The translations under genes were made by a program, and so were the position numbers. The notes beneath the pieces are model-generated. The model did no database searches. It was not told the origin of the DNA and worked only from the letters and a program-made list of their open reading frames with translations. A stretch of 64,000 nucleotides of DNA from Pseudomonas khorasanensis (GTDB lineage Bacteria > Pseudomonadota > Gammaproteobacteria > Pseudomonadales > Pseudomonadaceae), in contig NZ_JABWQP020000002.1 in assembly GCF_014268505.2 (NCBI RefSeq), positions 372,001 through 436,000 of the forward strand, written 5' to 3'. Below are positions 53,412 to 63,451 of the stretch, in pieces (position 1 is the stretch's first letter; each line of letters starts with the position of its first letter).

Positions 53412-53536
53412 AAATCCACCGCACACGCGGCCAGTTCGTACTGCTCACCGAAGTTAGCGTCTGATCCGCTTGGGAGTTCCATGTCAAATGCCAGGAAACC
53501 GCTTTCTTCATCAAATGCCTCGATTAGATAGATCAT
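53363..53536 (-). pseudogene. Internally deleted copy of the immunity-like gene
   Basis: Reads MIYLIEAFDEESGFLAFDME then LPSGSD, almost identical to residues 1-26 of the copy at 53874-54104, then jumps to FGEQYELAACAV, which lines up with that copy's last residues (YKFQLSCNV). The middle of about 35 residues is missing, and the frame runs on into a REP element to a TGA after 57 codons. The bases upstream of the start (ATGGATCTACTGTCCTCGTGC) also match those before the intact copy. A deletion remnant of a tandem duplicate. Confidence 0.8.
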
Positions 53537-53578
53537 GGATCTACTGTCCTCGTGCGGTCGCCGGGTTGTCTTGGACCT

Positions 53579-53812
53579 TTAATTTCCGTAGCTAGCGAGT
53601 TGATAATCGTATTGAGGATCGTAGAAGGACTTTCCGGTTAATGTTTCTAGTTGTGCTAGCTGCTGAAAACCAAGATCGTAACCGTAGAGTTCGTCTTCTG
53701 CCTCATTCCATTTCATGATGACTCGCAGCTGCTCGATACCCTCTGCCGAGATTGGCACTTCGAAAATCAGAGCTTCGGTGGATCGATCAAACGCATAAAT
53801 TACGTGAGTCAT
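53579..53812 (-). CDS. Small acidic protein, second immunity-like copy
   Basis: 77 aa, MTHVIYAFDRSTEALIFEVP start and GYDLGFQQLAQLETLTGKSF in the second half. It aligns over its full length with the 76-residue neighbour at 53874: shared FD, FE, IM-x-W, GYDL, QL-x-x-LE-x-L-x-GK, Y-x-P-x-Y and a final QL. Acidic, no signal peptide. Probably guards against the adjacent toxin or a relative with another toxin tip. The family (DUF7683-like) has no assigned function that I know. Confidence 0.78.
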   Translation of the reverse strand: MTHVIYAFDRSTEALIFEVPISAEGIEQLRVIMKWNEAEDELYGYDLGFQQLAQLETLTGKSFYDPQYDYQLASYGN

Positions 53813-53873
53813 GGTTCTATCCTTCTCTTTGGAGAGGCCGGGTTGTTCTGCTCACCGGTGTCAGAACCATCGT

Positions 53874-54104
53874 TTACACATTGCAGCTGAGCTGGAATTT
53901 ATAGGTGGGGTTATAGATTTCTTTCCCCAGCAGTTTTTCCAGGGCTCCAAGCTGTTCGTGCGAGAGATCGTATCCCTCCCATCCTTGCTGTTCCACCATC
54001 CATCCCATGATGGTTTTTATCGCCTGATCTGATCCACTTGGGAGTTCCTCTTCAAAAGCCAGGAAACCGCTTTCTTTGTCAAATGCCTCGATTAGATAGA
54101 TCAT
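53874..54104 (-). CDS. Small acidic protein, likely immunity protein of the adjacent rRNase toxin
   Basis: 76 aa, MIYLIEAFDKESGFLAFEEE start, then IMGWMVEQQGWEGYDLSHEQ and KEIYNPTYKFQLSCNV. Its ATG overlaps the TGA of the toxin gene by four bases (ATGA), the coupling expected for a toxin/immunity pair. It is acidic while the toxin tip is very basic. It has no resemblance to the known colicin E3 immunity protein (Im3/cloacin immunity), so pairing with an E3-type nuclease would be new. The role is inferred from position, size and charge. Confidence 0.8.
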   Translation of the reverse strand: MIYLIEAFDKESGFLAFEEELPSGSDQAIKTIMGWMVEQQGWEGYDLSHEQLGALEKLLGKEIYNPTYKFQLSCNV

Positions 54105-55297
54105 GGTTCTACTGTCCTCGTGCCGTCCGCTGGTTTGGTTTGCGCGCCAGTTGCTGGGTCATACTCACCGAGATGGCGACCTCGTTTGTCATACATTTCG
54201 ACAGTACCGTGTTGTGAGTCCCATTCAAAAATCAGTCCTTTTCTGGTTTTCCATCGCTTTCTAAGTCCGCCGCCTCCTTTAACGGAAGTCTTACGATCTG
54301 CCTTGATCGCATCCGGGAACGCTGCAAGTCCAGGCGGTGGCGGATGATATTTGTGATCAGAAAGACTCACCACAATATAAACCGGTCTTACCCCCGAACT
54401 CTCCGGAAACACCAGAATGAAATCCTTGTACTCCGGTGGATAAACCGGATTCACAAGGATGTCGTTGGCCGCTTTCGTTGGTGGGTAAACCCAGATATGC
54501 GGTGCGCGCGGGGCGGCTTCCAGAGCAGGAATGCCCAAGGTATCGGAGCCGTCTACCGCGGGTGTCCAGATCAGCTCTACGCCTTCACCCAGATTGACGA
54601 CGTACTGGCTGTCGCGGGTTTCCAGCTTCACGACATCAACCATTTCCCAGTCGCGATTTTTGCCGGTGTAAAAGGCATAAGCTTTGAGAGCGCCATCGGT
54701 TTGTTGCTCAATGCGCAGGCGAACACGGGTACGGGCGTGTTTGAGGGCGCGCAATTGTTCCTCGGTGTACAGAGCGCTGTCATCCAGGCTGGGCGTCCAG
54801 AGCAAAGCGACCATGCCAGTCATGAGTACAGCACCGGTAGCGCCGATGGCTGCGCCAAGACTGATTGTTGGCGTGGCGAGTGTCGGGCTTCGAAGAGCAA
54901 GGCGCCCGAGGCCGAGTGATACGGTATTGCCGCTGATGGTTTGCAGATTCAGCAGCCCGGCATCATCGGCCTCACGGGTACCGAGCAAAGCGAATTCGCC
55001 GTAATCCCTCAGGCTGTCGGTCGGCACCATCCCGGAGGCATTCGAGTAATCAATGATCGCGTCCGGCAGCTTGCAAGACTTCGCGAACACGCACCCGGCC
55101 CGGACCGCGTCGTCTTTCTTGGCAGCGACCTGCCGGCTGCGCTCAAACGCATCCTGCCGGGCGAGCATGGCCTCGTAAGCGTTTTGCCTGGCTTCGCGCT
55201 CGGCCAGTTCGGTCGCGTTCATGAACCGGTAGGTGACGTGATGCCCATCGCCCGAAGGTGGGTTCCTGACCCGGGGAATATCCTTTTTGCCAGCCAC
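54101..55297 (-). CDS. Short S-type-pyocin-like toxin with colicin E3-type 16S rRNase domain
   Basis: 398 aa, GTG start with AAGGATGATCA upstream. Residues 1-65: charged helix; 66-140: conserved region with C69 and C75; 141-166: hydrophobic stretch; about 170-315: S-type pyocin translocation domain (YTEEQLRALKHARTRVRLRI, GVELIWTP, APHIWVYPP). Residues 335-398 are the colicin E3/cloacin tip: GGGGLRKRWKTRKG, EWDSQHGTVE with D360, H363 and E367 matching E3 D510, H513 and E517, and R394 at the place of R545. It should cut 16S rRNA. A receptor-binding domain of a classical pyocin is missing, so delivery is unclear. Confidence 0.88.
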   Translation of the reverse strand: MAGKKDIPRVRNPPSGDGHHVTYRFMNATELAEREARQNAYEAMLARQDAFERSRQVAAKKDDAVRAGCVFAKSCKLPDAIIDYSNASGMVPTDSLRDYGEFALLGTREADDAGLLNLQTISGNTVSLGLGRLALRSPTLATPTISLGAAIGATGAVLMTGMVALLWTPSLDDSALYTEEQLRALKHARTRVRLRIEQQTDGALKAYAFYTGKNRDWEMVDVVKLETRDSQYVVNLGEGVELIWTPAVDGSDTLGIPALEAAPRAPHIWVYPPTKAANDILVNPVYPPEYKDFILVFPESSGVRPVYIVVSLSDHKYHPPPPGLAAFPDAIKADRKTSVKGGGGLRKRWKTRKGLIFEWDSQHGTVEMYDKRGRHLGEYDPATGAQTKPADGTRTVEP

Positions 55298-55480
55298 TGA
55301 TCATCCTTTCGTTCATTTAACGGTCGCACGGGACAGAAACCGGGCGACGTTAACGAAGGTGATGCATTGAGGCTGTAGGACGGGTCTTGGATCAGGGTAG
55401 GAATTGTCGCTGTTGATTTTTGTTTCAGTGCGAAGTCTTCGGGACCGTGGGATTCCTCGGCCCGGGTTTGATGCAATCCA

Positions 55481-56194
55481 CTATTCAGGCCTCAACCGCT
55501 CAATTTTTTTATAAAACTCAGCGGTGAATTCTTTTTTGTCGCTGGAATGGTGGCAACGACGATGGCAGTTGGGGCACAGCGCTACCGTGTTGCATATACG
55601 GTCGGTTCCGCCATCAATGAGGTGCTTAACATGATGGACTTCAAGAAAGGGGCGGCCGTTTGCACTAACGAATGGTGCGGTTTGCCCACAACCTTCACAA
55701 ATGCCTTGGGAGTGCTTGAGTACCCACTTTTTAACGCTCTGGGCGCGGGCAAGCCTCACGACTGTGGAGGTCGTCTCTTTAGGGTTTAGAACGCCTACTG
55801 GCGCTTCATTTTGTTGAAGTGCAGTGACCTCAACCAACTGAAGAGCCGTAAATGTAACGGCCCGCTGTTCGCCTTTTCGTAATGCCTTGATGCCCTTCTT
55901 CGCGAGGATTTCCTTGATTCGTTTACTAACGCCAGAACCAAGGTTCTTTGCCGAAACGTAGCCAGTAATTCGCTGCTGCCCCAATTGCTCCATCACCGCA
56001 GAGATGTTCTGCATGCGGTACTCGACGGAGGAGGCACTGCGTTTGCTCAGTGGGCCTTCACGCAACAGACGGTTTTCGTCTGCCTTTTTGAATGGCTGGT
56101 TTTGCTGCTCAAGTGCAAACATCTTTAGATAAGCGTCTACCGAAGCCTCTAGCTCTTCATCGCTCCAGCCAGTCTTTTCTTTCGAGGTATCCAT
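55481..56194 (-). CDS. McrA-like HNH endonuclease
   Basis: 237 aa. The C-terminal 80 residues match the nuclease domain of E. coli McrA: VKKWVLKHSQGICEGCG, FLEVHHVKHLIDGGTD and NTVALCPNCHRRCHH, keeping the HNH histidines and all four zinc cysteines. The N-terminal half (GWSDEELEASVDAYLKMFA, SASSVEYRMQNISAVMEQLG) is a helical domain found in other restriction-type HNH proteins, not the McrA methyl-reading domain. No methylase is present, so a stand-alone, possibly modification-dependent (type IV) nuclease is likely. It lies upstream of the toxin gene on the same strand, 183 bases away. Confidence 0.86.
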   Translation of the reverse strand: MDTSKEKTGWSDEELEASVDAYLKMFALEQQNQPFKKADENRLLREGPLSKRSASSVEYRMQNISAVMEQLGQQRITGYVSAKNLGSGVSKRIKEILAKKGIKALRKGEQRAVTFTALQLVEVTALQQNEAPVGVLNPKETTSTVVRLARAQSVKKWVLKHSQGICEGCGQTAPFVSANGRPFLEVHHVKHLIDGGTDRICNTVALCPNCHRRCHHSSDKKEFTAEFYKKIERLRPE

Positions 56195-56745
56195 ACAGTC
56201 GCCGAGGGTTGAAAACCCTCGGACGATACTGAGTGGCCATTACTGCTGTCTACGAAAATTCCTACAAGAAATAGCGACGGATCTCGCATGTGATCCTACA
56301 AACGCATCGCTTACCCCATCGAATGCTTCGACGGCTGAAGCGCCTGAGTGAGCCTTCGCCATCTCAAGGTTCGTCGCCATCGCTTTTCGTGGTGGCTGAT
56401 CGCTCAATAGATTACGCATGCCCGCAGCCGAATCCAGCCTTCGATCTGCTAATGCAGCAGACTCAGAGACCTCACTTGCCAGTCCAACAAACTCAGCATC
56501 GGTCGATCTGGATGTCCTGAAGTCCTGAAGGTTCAGCATCGCGCAAGACCGGCACCGCCTGAGGACTCAGCCACTCACGCAACGACCGATTTTTCGGGGC
56601 ATAAAGGTGTAGGAGGGTTTAGCCCTGCCAGGCGTCTTTAAGGATTACCTATCGCCCAATAAAAAGCCCCGATCACATCGGGGCTTTTTACTTTCTCGAT
56701 TCGCCGACTCAAACCGCAATCGTCAAATCGCACCAAGCGAGACTA
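56195..56745. other. 551-base gap between HNH gene and nrdB
   Basis: Contains a terminator at 56661-56689 and a 99-codon minus-strand frame (56240-56539) with no recognisable domain and no clear ribosome-binding site; a degenerate gene is possible. Otherwise nothing identified. Confidence 0.6.
56661..56689. terminator. Bidirectional terminator downstream of nrdB
   Basis: AAAAAGCCCCGAT / ATCGGGGCTTTTT with a three-base loop; ends nrdB (minus strand). Confidence 0.93.
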
Positions 56746-57996
56746 TTAGTCCCAGCTAAGCGCCCCTCCAGTCTGATACTCAATAACCCGAGTCTCAAAG
56801 AAATTCTTCTCTTTCTTCAAGTCCATAATCTCGCTCATCCATGGGAACGGGTTGGTCGTCCCTGGATATTCCTCTTTCAAACCAATCTGCGACAAACGAC
56901 GGTTCGCGATGAACTTCAGGTAGTCCTCCATCATCGCCGCATTCATCCCCAGCACCCCACGAGGCATGGTATCCCGTGCGTATTCGATCTCCAGCTGCGT
57001 GCCTTGCAGAATCATCTGGGTCGCTTCTTCCTTCATTTCCGCATCCCACAGGTGTGGGTTTTCGATTTTGATCTGGTTGATCACGTCGATGCCGAAGTTC
57101 AGGTGCATGGATTCGTCGCGCAGGATGTACTGGAACTGCTCGGCGACGCCGGTCATTTTGTTGCGGCGGCCCATGGAGAGGATTTGGGTGAAGCCGCAGT
57201 AGAAGAAGATGCCTTCCAGAACGCAGTAGTAGGCGATCAGGTTGCGCAGCAACTCTTTGTCGGTGTCCGGGGTGCCGGTTTCGAACTTCGGATCGGAGAT
57301 CGAACGGGTGTACTTCAGGCCCCAGGCGGCTTTTTTCGCGACCGACGGGATCTCGTGGTACATGTTGAAGATCTCGCCTTCATCCATGGCCAGCGATTCG
57401 ATGCAGTACTGGTAGGCGTGGGTGTGGATCGCTTCCTCGAAAGCCTGGCGCAGGATGTACTGGCGGCATTCCGGGTTGGTGATCAGGCGGTACACGGCCA
57501 GGACCAGGTTGTTGGCAACCAGGGAGTCGGCGGTGGAGAAGAAGCCGAGGTTGCGCATGACGATGCGGCGCTCGTCGTCGGTCAGGCCTTCCGGATCTTT
57601 CCAGAGGGCGATGTCGGCGGTCATGTTGACTTCTTGCGGCATCCAGTGGTTTGCGCAACCGTCCAGATATTTCTGCCAGGCCCAGTCGTACTTGAATGGC
57701 ACGAGTTGGTTGAGGTCAGCGCGGCAGTTGATCATGCGCTTTTCGTCAACGGCGACACGGGCGGAAGCGCCTTCGAGTTCGGCGAGGCCTTCGGCGACGT
57801 CGAGGGAGTTCAGTGCTGCCTTGGCGCGGGCCACGGCGGCCGAGTCGTCGGCGGTCACGGCGCGGGCTTCGAGCGCCGCGGCGCCGCCAGCGTTGTCGAG
57901 GCGGTCCATGTTGGCTTCGCTTGCGTGGCCGGCGTTGGCGCCTTTCACGGTTGCGACTTCACTGTCTTCTTTATCGAATTCGTCCCAGCTCAGCAT
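56746..57996 (-). CDS. nrdB: Ribonucleotide reductase class Ia, beta subunit
   Basis: 416 aa from ATG 57996 ([11 protein letters not shown]), with AGGAGA eight bases upstream; the frame continues to 58113 but without features. The enzyme half holds the di-iron site and tyrosyl radical for deoxyribonucleotide synthesis. Iron-ligand regions [20 protein letters not shown] (E, H and radical Tyr) and [15 protein letters not shown] are present, and the C-terminus needed for NrdA binding ends [10 protein letters not shown]. The N-terminal 100 residues are a poorly ordered Ala-rich extension typical of Pseudomonas. nrdA is not adjacent within the window. Confidence 0.95.
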   Translation of the reverse strand: MLSWDEFDKEDSEVATVKGANAGHASEANMDRLDNAGGAAALEARAVTADDSAAVARAKAALNSLDVAEGLAELEGASARVAVDEKRMINCRADLNQLVPFKYDWAWQKYLDGCANHWMPQEVNMTADIALWKDPEGLTDDERRIVMRNLGFFSTADSLVANNLVLAVYRLITNPECRQYILRQAFEEAIHTHAYQYCIESLAMDEGEIFNMYHEIPSVAKKAAWGLKYTRSISDPKFETGTPDTDKELLRNLIAYYCVLEGIFFYCGFTQILSMGRRNKMTGVAEQFQYILRDESMHLNFGIDVINQIKIENPHLWDAEMKEEATQMILQGTQLEIEYARDTMPRGVLGMNAAMMEDYLKFIANRRLSQIGLKEEYPGTTNPFPWMSEIMDLKKEKNFFETRVIEYQTGGALSWD

Positions 57997-58547
57997 GACG
58001 TGTCGTCTCCTGCGTGAGGGCCTGTCGCCCGTGTGAAACCTGATTGGTTGGTTTTTCACACGGTCATACAGACCGCGTTGGATGTCGTTTTTTGCAGCGA
58101 TGCACGCAGGCAAATAAACAGAAATTTTGACGGGCTCCGAGAGCCTCTGATGGGCGCAATCAGCGTCGGGCGCTGCTGCGGGGCTTCAGATTGGCTTTTG
58201 ATCCCTGTAAGGGAATATTGCTGACCCGTATAGGGCGGCATTATAGGGAAATTTTTACCGCCGTGGTGCGGCGAATCGGCTCATGGAGGGGCCGAGGAGG
58301 GGGGCGATTTGGGTCCGACCGAGGGTTTACAGGGCTTTGCGTGGATTGGACGCCGTCAGATTTTTTTTTGTTATTTTTTTGGCAAGCGGTTTTTTGCTCA
58401 AAAAATAGTCAAAAATCTGCTCGATTCACTACATCTAGTGTTTTGCAAGCCTTTTTGCAGGCTTCAGACACAACTGAGCCCGACCGAAGCCGGGCTGAAA
58501 TCGACCTTCAATGTTGCGCTGAACGGTCCGATTCGGTGCAGTCTGAT
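57997..58547. other. 551-base leader region upstream of nrdB
   Basis: No convincing gene. Contains T-rich tracts at 58359-58404 (A-rich on the coding strand of nrdB) and two NrdR-box-like sites at 58396-58441 (separate entry). This implies an unusually long 5' leader of about 400 bases or a promoter not yet recognised nearer the gene. Confidence 0.6.
58396..58441. promoter_or_regulatory. Tandem NrdR-box-like sites
   Basis: TCACTACATCTAGTGT (58426-58441) fits 13 of 16 positions of ACACWATATATWGTGT; GCTCAAAAAATAGTCA (58396-58411) fits about 10 of 16. The centres are 30 bases apart, as for NrdR pairs (near-integral helix turns). Both lie about 400 bases upstream of the nrdB start. Confidence 0.6.
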
Positions 58548-58808
58548 TCAATTGGTGCAGCCGTTGCCCATGATGCTGTAGCGCAGAATGTGGCGCTGAC
58601 CTTTGGAGTCGTCGTATTCCATTTTTGCCGGTACTACTTCGCAGACATTCGGAACGTCGCTCATCGATACAACTTTTGCGATGTCCAGGTGTGTGGAGTA
58701 GGTGTACTCCTCAACAACCGGTTGCTGCTGTGCGGCATCAGTCGGAGCCTCGTTTGCCATGGCGGTTGCGCACAGACTGCTGAGGGCCAGAACCAATAAA
58801 ACTTTCAT
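58548..58808 (-). CDS. DUF2790 family secreted protein
   Basis: 86 aa from ATG 58808 (MKVLLVLALSSLCATAMANE) with a signal peptide cleaved after AMA. The DUF2790 body is YTYSTHLDIAKVVSMSDVPN with CEVVPAKMEYDDSKGQRH and a final Cys (NGCTN), so one disulfide is likely in the periplasm. The family is nearly restricted to Pseudomonas, and some members are induced by copper or in infection; function unknown. AAGGTGAATTAGAA precedes the ATG. Confidence 0.9.
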   Translation of the reverse strand: MKVLLVLALSSLCATAMANEAPTDAAQQQPVVEEYTYSTHLDIAKVVSMSDVPNVCEVVPAKMEYDDSKGQRHILRYSIMGNGCTN

Positions 58809-59050
58809 TTCTAATTCACCTTTTTGAGGTCGAGTTGGGTCACGCAACCTTTTTGGGGTTGCGTGTGTAACTTCGAGTTTGTGGTTATTGCTGGGAGAGC
58901 TGGATTAACGGCCTTCGTGGGGGCTGTAACGTTGTTAATCGCGTTGCCTTGTTGGCGAGGTCAATTTTAAGGCGGTGGGGAGTGGGTAAACAGAGCGGGT
59001 TTTGATAAACACTTTTGGCATATTTGGTAACAATCCCCCGCACGGGCTCT

Positions 59051-59135
59051 GTAGGAGCTGTCGAGTACCACCAGGCTGCGAGCTTTTGATCTTGCTTTGA
59101 AGATCAAAAGATCGCAGCCTTCGGCAGCTCCTACA
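59051..59135. repeat. GTAGGAGCTGC...GATCTTTTGATC inverted repeat
   Basis: Long hairpin of TGTAGGAGCTGTCG and GCTGCGAGCTTTTGATCTTG with GATCAAAAGATCGCAGCC and GGCAGCTCCTACA; same family as the single arm at 41617. Located in the acsA leader. Confidence 0.83.
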
Positions 59136-59186
59136 ACCATCGTCGAATGGTTCTATTGGGCCCACCCGGCTACAACGGGATCATAC

Positions 59187-59194
59187 AAAAACAA
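59187..59194 (+). promoter_or_regulatory. Possible Hfq/Crc motif before acsA
   Basis: AAAAACAA (with ACAAAAACAACTATT around it) fits AANAANAA, 23 bases before the acsA ATG. Confidence 0.42.
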
Positions 59195-59216
59195 CTATTA
59201 CACCGAGGTAGGAAAG

Positions 59217-61172
<1,956 letters not shown>

Positions 61173-61191
61173 GTAGCGGTTTGATGTGCTG

Positions 61192-61229
61192 AAAAGCCCT
61201 GTTCGGTGTTCGCCGGACAGGGCTTTTTT
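61192..61229 (+). terminator. Rho-independent terminator after acsA
   Basis: AAAAGCCCTGT / ACAGGGCTTTT stem with an inner CGG / CCG extension, followed by T residues. Confidence 0.9.
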
Positions 61230-61263
61230 GTGTCTGCAGGTTTTGTGCTGGTAGGGCTGGCAT

Positions 61264-61355
61264 TATCGCTGGCAAGCCAGCTCCCACAGGTTTTGTGGTG
61301 TATGGAGATTTCGGTTCCAGCACAAATCCCTGTGGGAGCTGGCTTGCCAGCGAAG
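61264..61355. repeat. REP pair, GGGAGCTGGCTTGCCAGCG family
   Basis: TCGCTGGCAAGCCAGCTCCC (61264-61289) and inverse GGGAGCTGGCTTGCCAGCGA (61330-61355); same family as at 4341-4426. Confidence 0.88.
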
Positions 61356-61698
61356 GCGATCTGTAAGACACCGCAGTAGTCAGCTGTAGGAAACCGCAAC
61401 ACCCCAACCAATAATTATCGATCTGCACCGTCAGACCTTTCCCGCTGTTACCCGCCACAACCCAATGTGTAACCGTCCGCGTCAAACCGGGGCGAAGGGA
61501 AACGCTGTGCCCCGTTTTAGAGCCCTCAAATACCCGGTGAAAAATTAGACATGACGCTGTGCTTGCCGGATTAGAAGGGTTTGCGAATAATAGGCCCGCA
61601 ATTTGCAGCATGGATCGGTTCACTGTCTTTCGCTCCTGCATGAAATTGCAGGGCTGTCAATGAGCTCAAGCCGCTTTCTCGGTGCATCTGTAATTAGT

Positions 61699-61719
61699 TG
61701 TCGCATTGAAGAAATATCG
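61699..61719 (+). promoter_or_regulatory. ArgR half-site upstream of aotJ
   Basis: TGTCGCATTGAAGAAATATCG matches the P. aeruginosa ArgR half-site TGTCGC-N8-AA-N5. A weaker TGTCGT lies at 61730. ArgR activates the aot operon in P. aeruginosa in response to arginine. Confidence 0.6.
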
Positions 61720-61896
61720 GCTTCGGGCCTGTCGTTAGAATGCCGATCACTCGCTCATCGTGGCTGACGTTGAAATCGCCTGCGGTTTCAATGGGAAATT
61801 TCCCGCCGATGCGCAACCGTTTCCCGATTCACCCCATTCGCATATTGGGCTGTTGCTCACTCTGCCGTTTTTGCCCTTTACCGATGGAGTCCCAAG

Positions 61897-62670
61897 ATGA
61901 AGAAACTTGTGCTGCTTGGCGCCCTGGCACTGTCCGTGCTGTCGCTGAATGCCGTCGCTGACGAGAAACCTGTGAAGATCGGCATCGAAGCGGCTTACCC
62001 TCCATTCGCCTCGAAGGCACCGGACGGCAGCATCGTTGGTTTCGACTACGACATCGGCAATGCGCTGTGCGAAGAAATGAAGGTCAAGTGCGTGTGGGTC
62101 GAGCAAGAGTTCGACGGCCTGATCCCGGCGCTGAAAGTGCGCAAGATCGACGCGATTCTGTCGTCGATGTCGATCACCGAAGATCGCAAGAAGTCCGTCG
62201 ACTTCACCAACAAGTACTACAACACCCCGGCGCGTCTGGTGATGAAGGCCGGCACTCAGGTCAGCGAAAACCTGGCTGAGCTCAAAGGCAAGAACATCGG
62301 CGTGCAGCGTGGCTCGATCCACGAACGTTTCGCCCGCGAAGTCCTGGCGCCACTGGGTGCCGAGATCAAGCCATACGGCTCGCAGAACGAAATCTATCTC
62401 GACGTGGCTGCCGGTCGCCTCGACGGCACTGTGGCTGACGCCACCCTGCTGGACGACGGTTTCCTGAAAACCGACGCTGGCAAAGGCTTCGCGTTCGTTG
62501 GCCCGGCATTCACCGACGTCAAATACTTCGGCGACGGCGTTGGCATCGCGGTGCGCAAGGGCGACGCCCTGAAAGAGAAGATCAACACGGCCATCGCGGC
62601 CATCCGTGAAAACGGCAAATACAAAGCGATCCAGGACAAGTACTTCGCCTTCGATATCTACGGCAAGTAA
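61897..62670 (+). CDS. aotJ: Arginine/ornithine ABC transporter, periplasmic binding protein
   Basis: 257 aa with a signal peptide ([21 protein letters not shown], cleavage before DEKPVKI). Family 3 binding-protein signature [20 protein letters not shown] (about residues 48-67), then [21 protein letters not shown] and [11 protein letters not shown]. Binds arginine and ornithine for import; the following permease genes and the ArgR half-site support this over lysine or histidine binding proteins. A hairpin follows before aotQ. Confidence 0.93.
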   Translation: MKKLVLLGALALSVLSLNAVADEKPVKIGIEAAYPPFASKAPDGSIVGFDYDIGNALCEEMKVKCVWVEQEFDGLIPALKVRKIDAILSSMSITEDRKKSVDFTNKYYNTPARLVMKAGTQVSENLAELKGKNIGVQRGSIHERFAREVLAPLGAEIKPYGSQNEIYLDVAAGRLDGTVADATLLDDGFLKTDAGKGFAFVGPAFTDVKYFGDGVGIAVRKGDALKEKINTAIAAIRENGKYKAIQDKYFAFDIYGK

Positions 62671-62691
62671 GACGTCCCTGCGACAAGTCCG

Positions 62692-62735
62692 AAATGGCGC
62701 AAGCAACAGAATCTCTGCGGTTTGCGCCATTTTTT
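62692..62735 (+). terminator. Attenuator-like hairpin between aotJ and aotQ
   Basis: AAATGGCGCAA / TTTGCGCCATTTTTT stem with an 18-base loop and T-run. Likely a partial terminator giving more binding protein than permease message. Confidence 0.82.
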
Positions 62736-62761
62736 CATCCCAACTTTCGAGGACCTGAATC

Positions 62762-63451
62762 ATGTTGAAAGGCTACGGGGCTGTCATCCTCGATGGCGCA
62801 TGGCTGACGCTTCAGCTCGCCTTGTCTTCCATGGCCCTGGCCATCGTTCTCGGGCTGATCGGTGTCGCGTTGCGCCTGTCGCCGGTGCGCTGGCTGGCGT
62901 GGCTGGGCGACCTGTATTCCACGGTGATCCGCGGGATTCCCGATCTGGTGCTGATCCTGCTGATCTTCTACGGCGGTCAGGATCTGCTCAATCGCGTGGC
63001 GCCGATGCTCGGCTATGACGACTACATCGACCTGAATCCGCTGGCCGCCGGTATCGGTACCCTCGGTTTCATCTTCGGTGCGTACCTGTCTGAGACTTTC
63101 CGCGGCGCGTTCATGGCGATTCCCAAGGGCCAGGCCGAAGCAGGCATGGCGTACGGCATGAGCAGTTTTCAGGTGTTCTTCCGGGTGATGGTGCCGCAGA
63201 TGATTCGTCTGGCCATCCCGGGTTTCACCAACAACTGGCTGGTACTGACCAAGGCCACTGCGCTGATTTCCGTGGTCGGTCTGCAAGACATGATGTTCAA
63301 GGCCAAGCAGGCGGCGGATGCCACCCGTGAGCCTTTCACCTTCTTCCTCGCAGTGGCGGCGATGTACCTGGTGATCACCAGTGTTTCGTTGCTGGTATTG
63401 CGTCAACTTGAGAAGCGCTACTCGGTAGGCGTAAGGGCGGCTGATCTATGA
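62762..63451 (+). CDS. aotQ: Arginine/ornithine ABC transporter permease
   Basis: 229 aa inner-membrane permease of the HisM/HisQ type with about five helices, beginning AWLTLQLALSSMALAIVLGL. The EAA-like loop is EAGMAYGMSSFQVFFRVMVP (about residues 127-146). Its stop overlaps the aotM start by four bases (ATGA). ATG at 62762 has CGAGGACCTGAATC before it. Confidence 0.93.
   Translation: MLKGYGAVILDGAWLTLQLALSSMALAIVLGLIGVALRLSPVRWLAWLGDLYSTVIRGIPDLVLILLIFYGGQDLLNRVAPMLGYDDYIDLNPLAAGIGTLGFIFGAYLSETFRGAFMAIPKGQAEAGMAYGMSSFQVFFRVMVPQMIRLAIPGFTNNWLVLTKATALISVVGLQDMMFKAKQAADATREPFTFFLAVAAMYLVITSVSLLVLRQLEKRYSVGVRAADL

Larger units (their letters stand above)
58809..59216. other. 408-base gap with repeat and acsA leader
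   Basis: Holds the divergent promoters of the DUF2790 gene and acsA, one REP-like pair (59051-59135) and an Hfq/Crc motif (59187). No ORF other than the in-frame upstream extension of acsA. Confidence 0.65.
61173..61896. other. 724-base gap between acsA and aotJ
   Basis: Holds the acsA terminator, a REP pair (61264-61355) and an ArgR half-site (61699). Between 61356 and 61690 nothing was identified; weak frames there lack ribosome-binding sites. The last 200 bases are the aotJ promoter region. Confidence 0.7.

Noticed and set aside
53232..53514. Two 64-codon minus-strand ORFs over the truncated immunity copy
   Set aside because: They are out of frame with the homologous reading (53363-53536), which alone matches the intact copies.
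55298..55480. Search for a LexA box before the toxin gene
   Set aside because: No CTG-N10-CAG palindrome of quality was found in the 183 bases upstream, so SOS control of the toxin is not claimed.
56240..56539. 99-codon minus-strand ORF between HNH gene and nrdB
   Set aside because: No recognisable family, no good ribosome-binding site; possible relic, kept only as a note on the gap.
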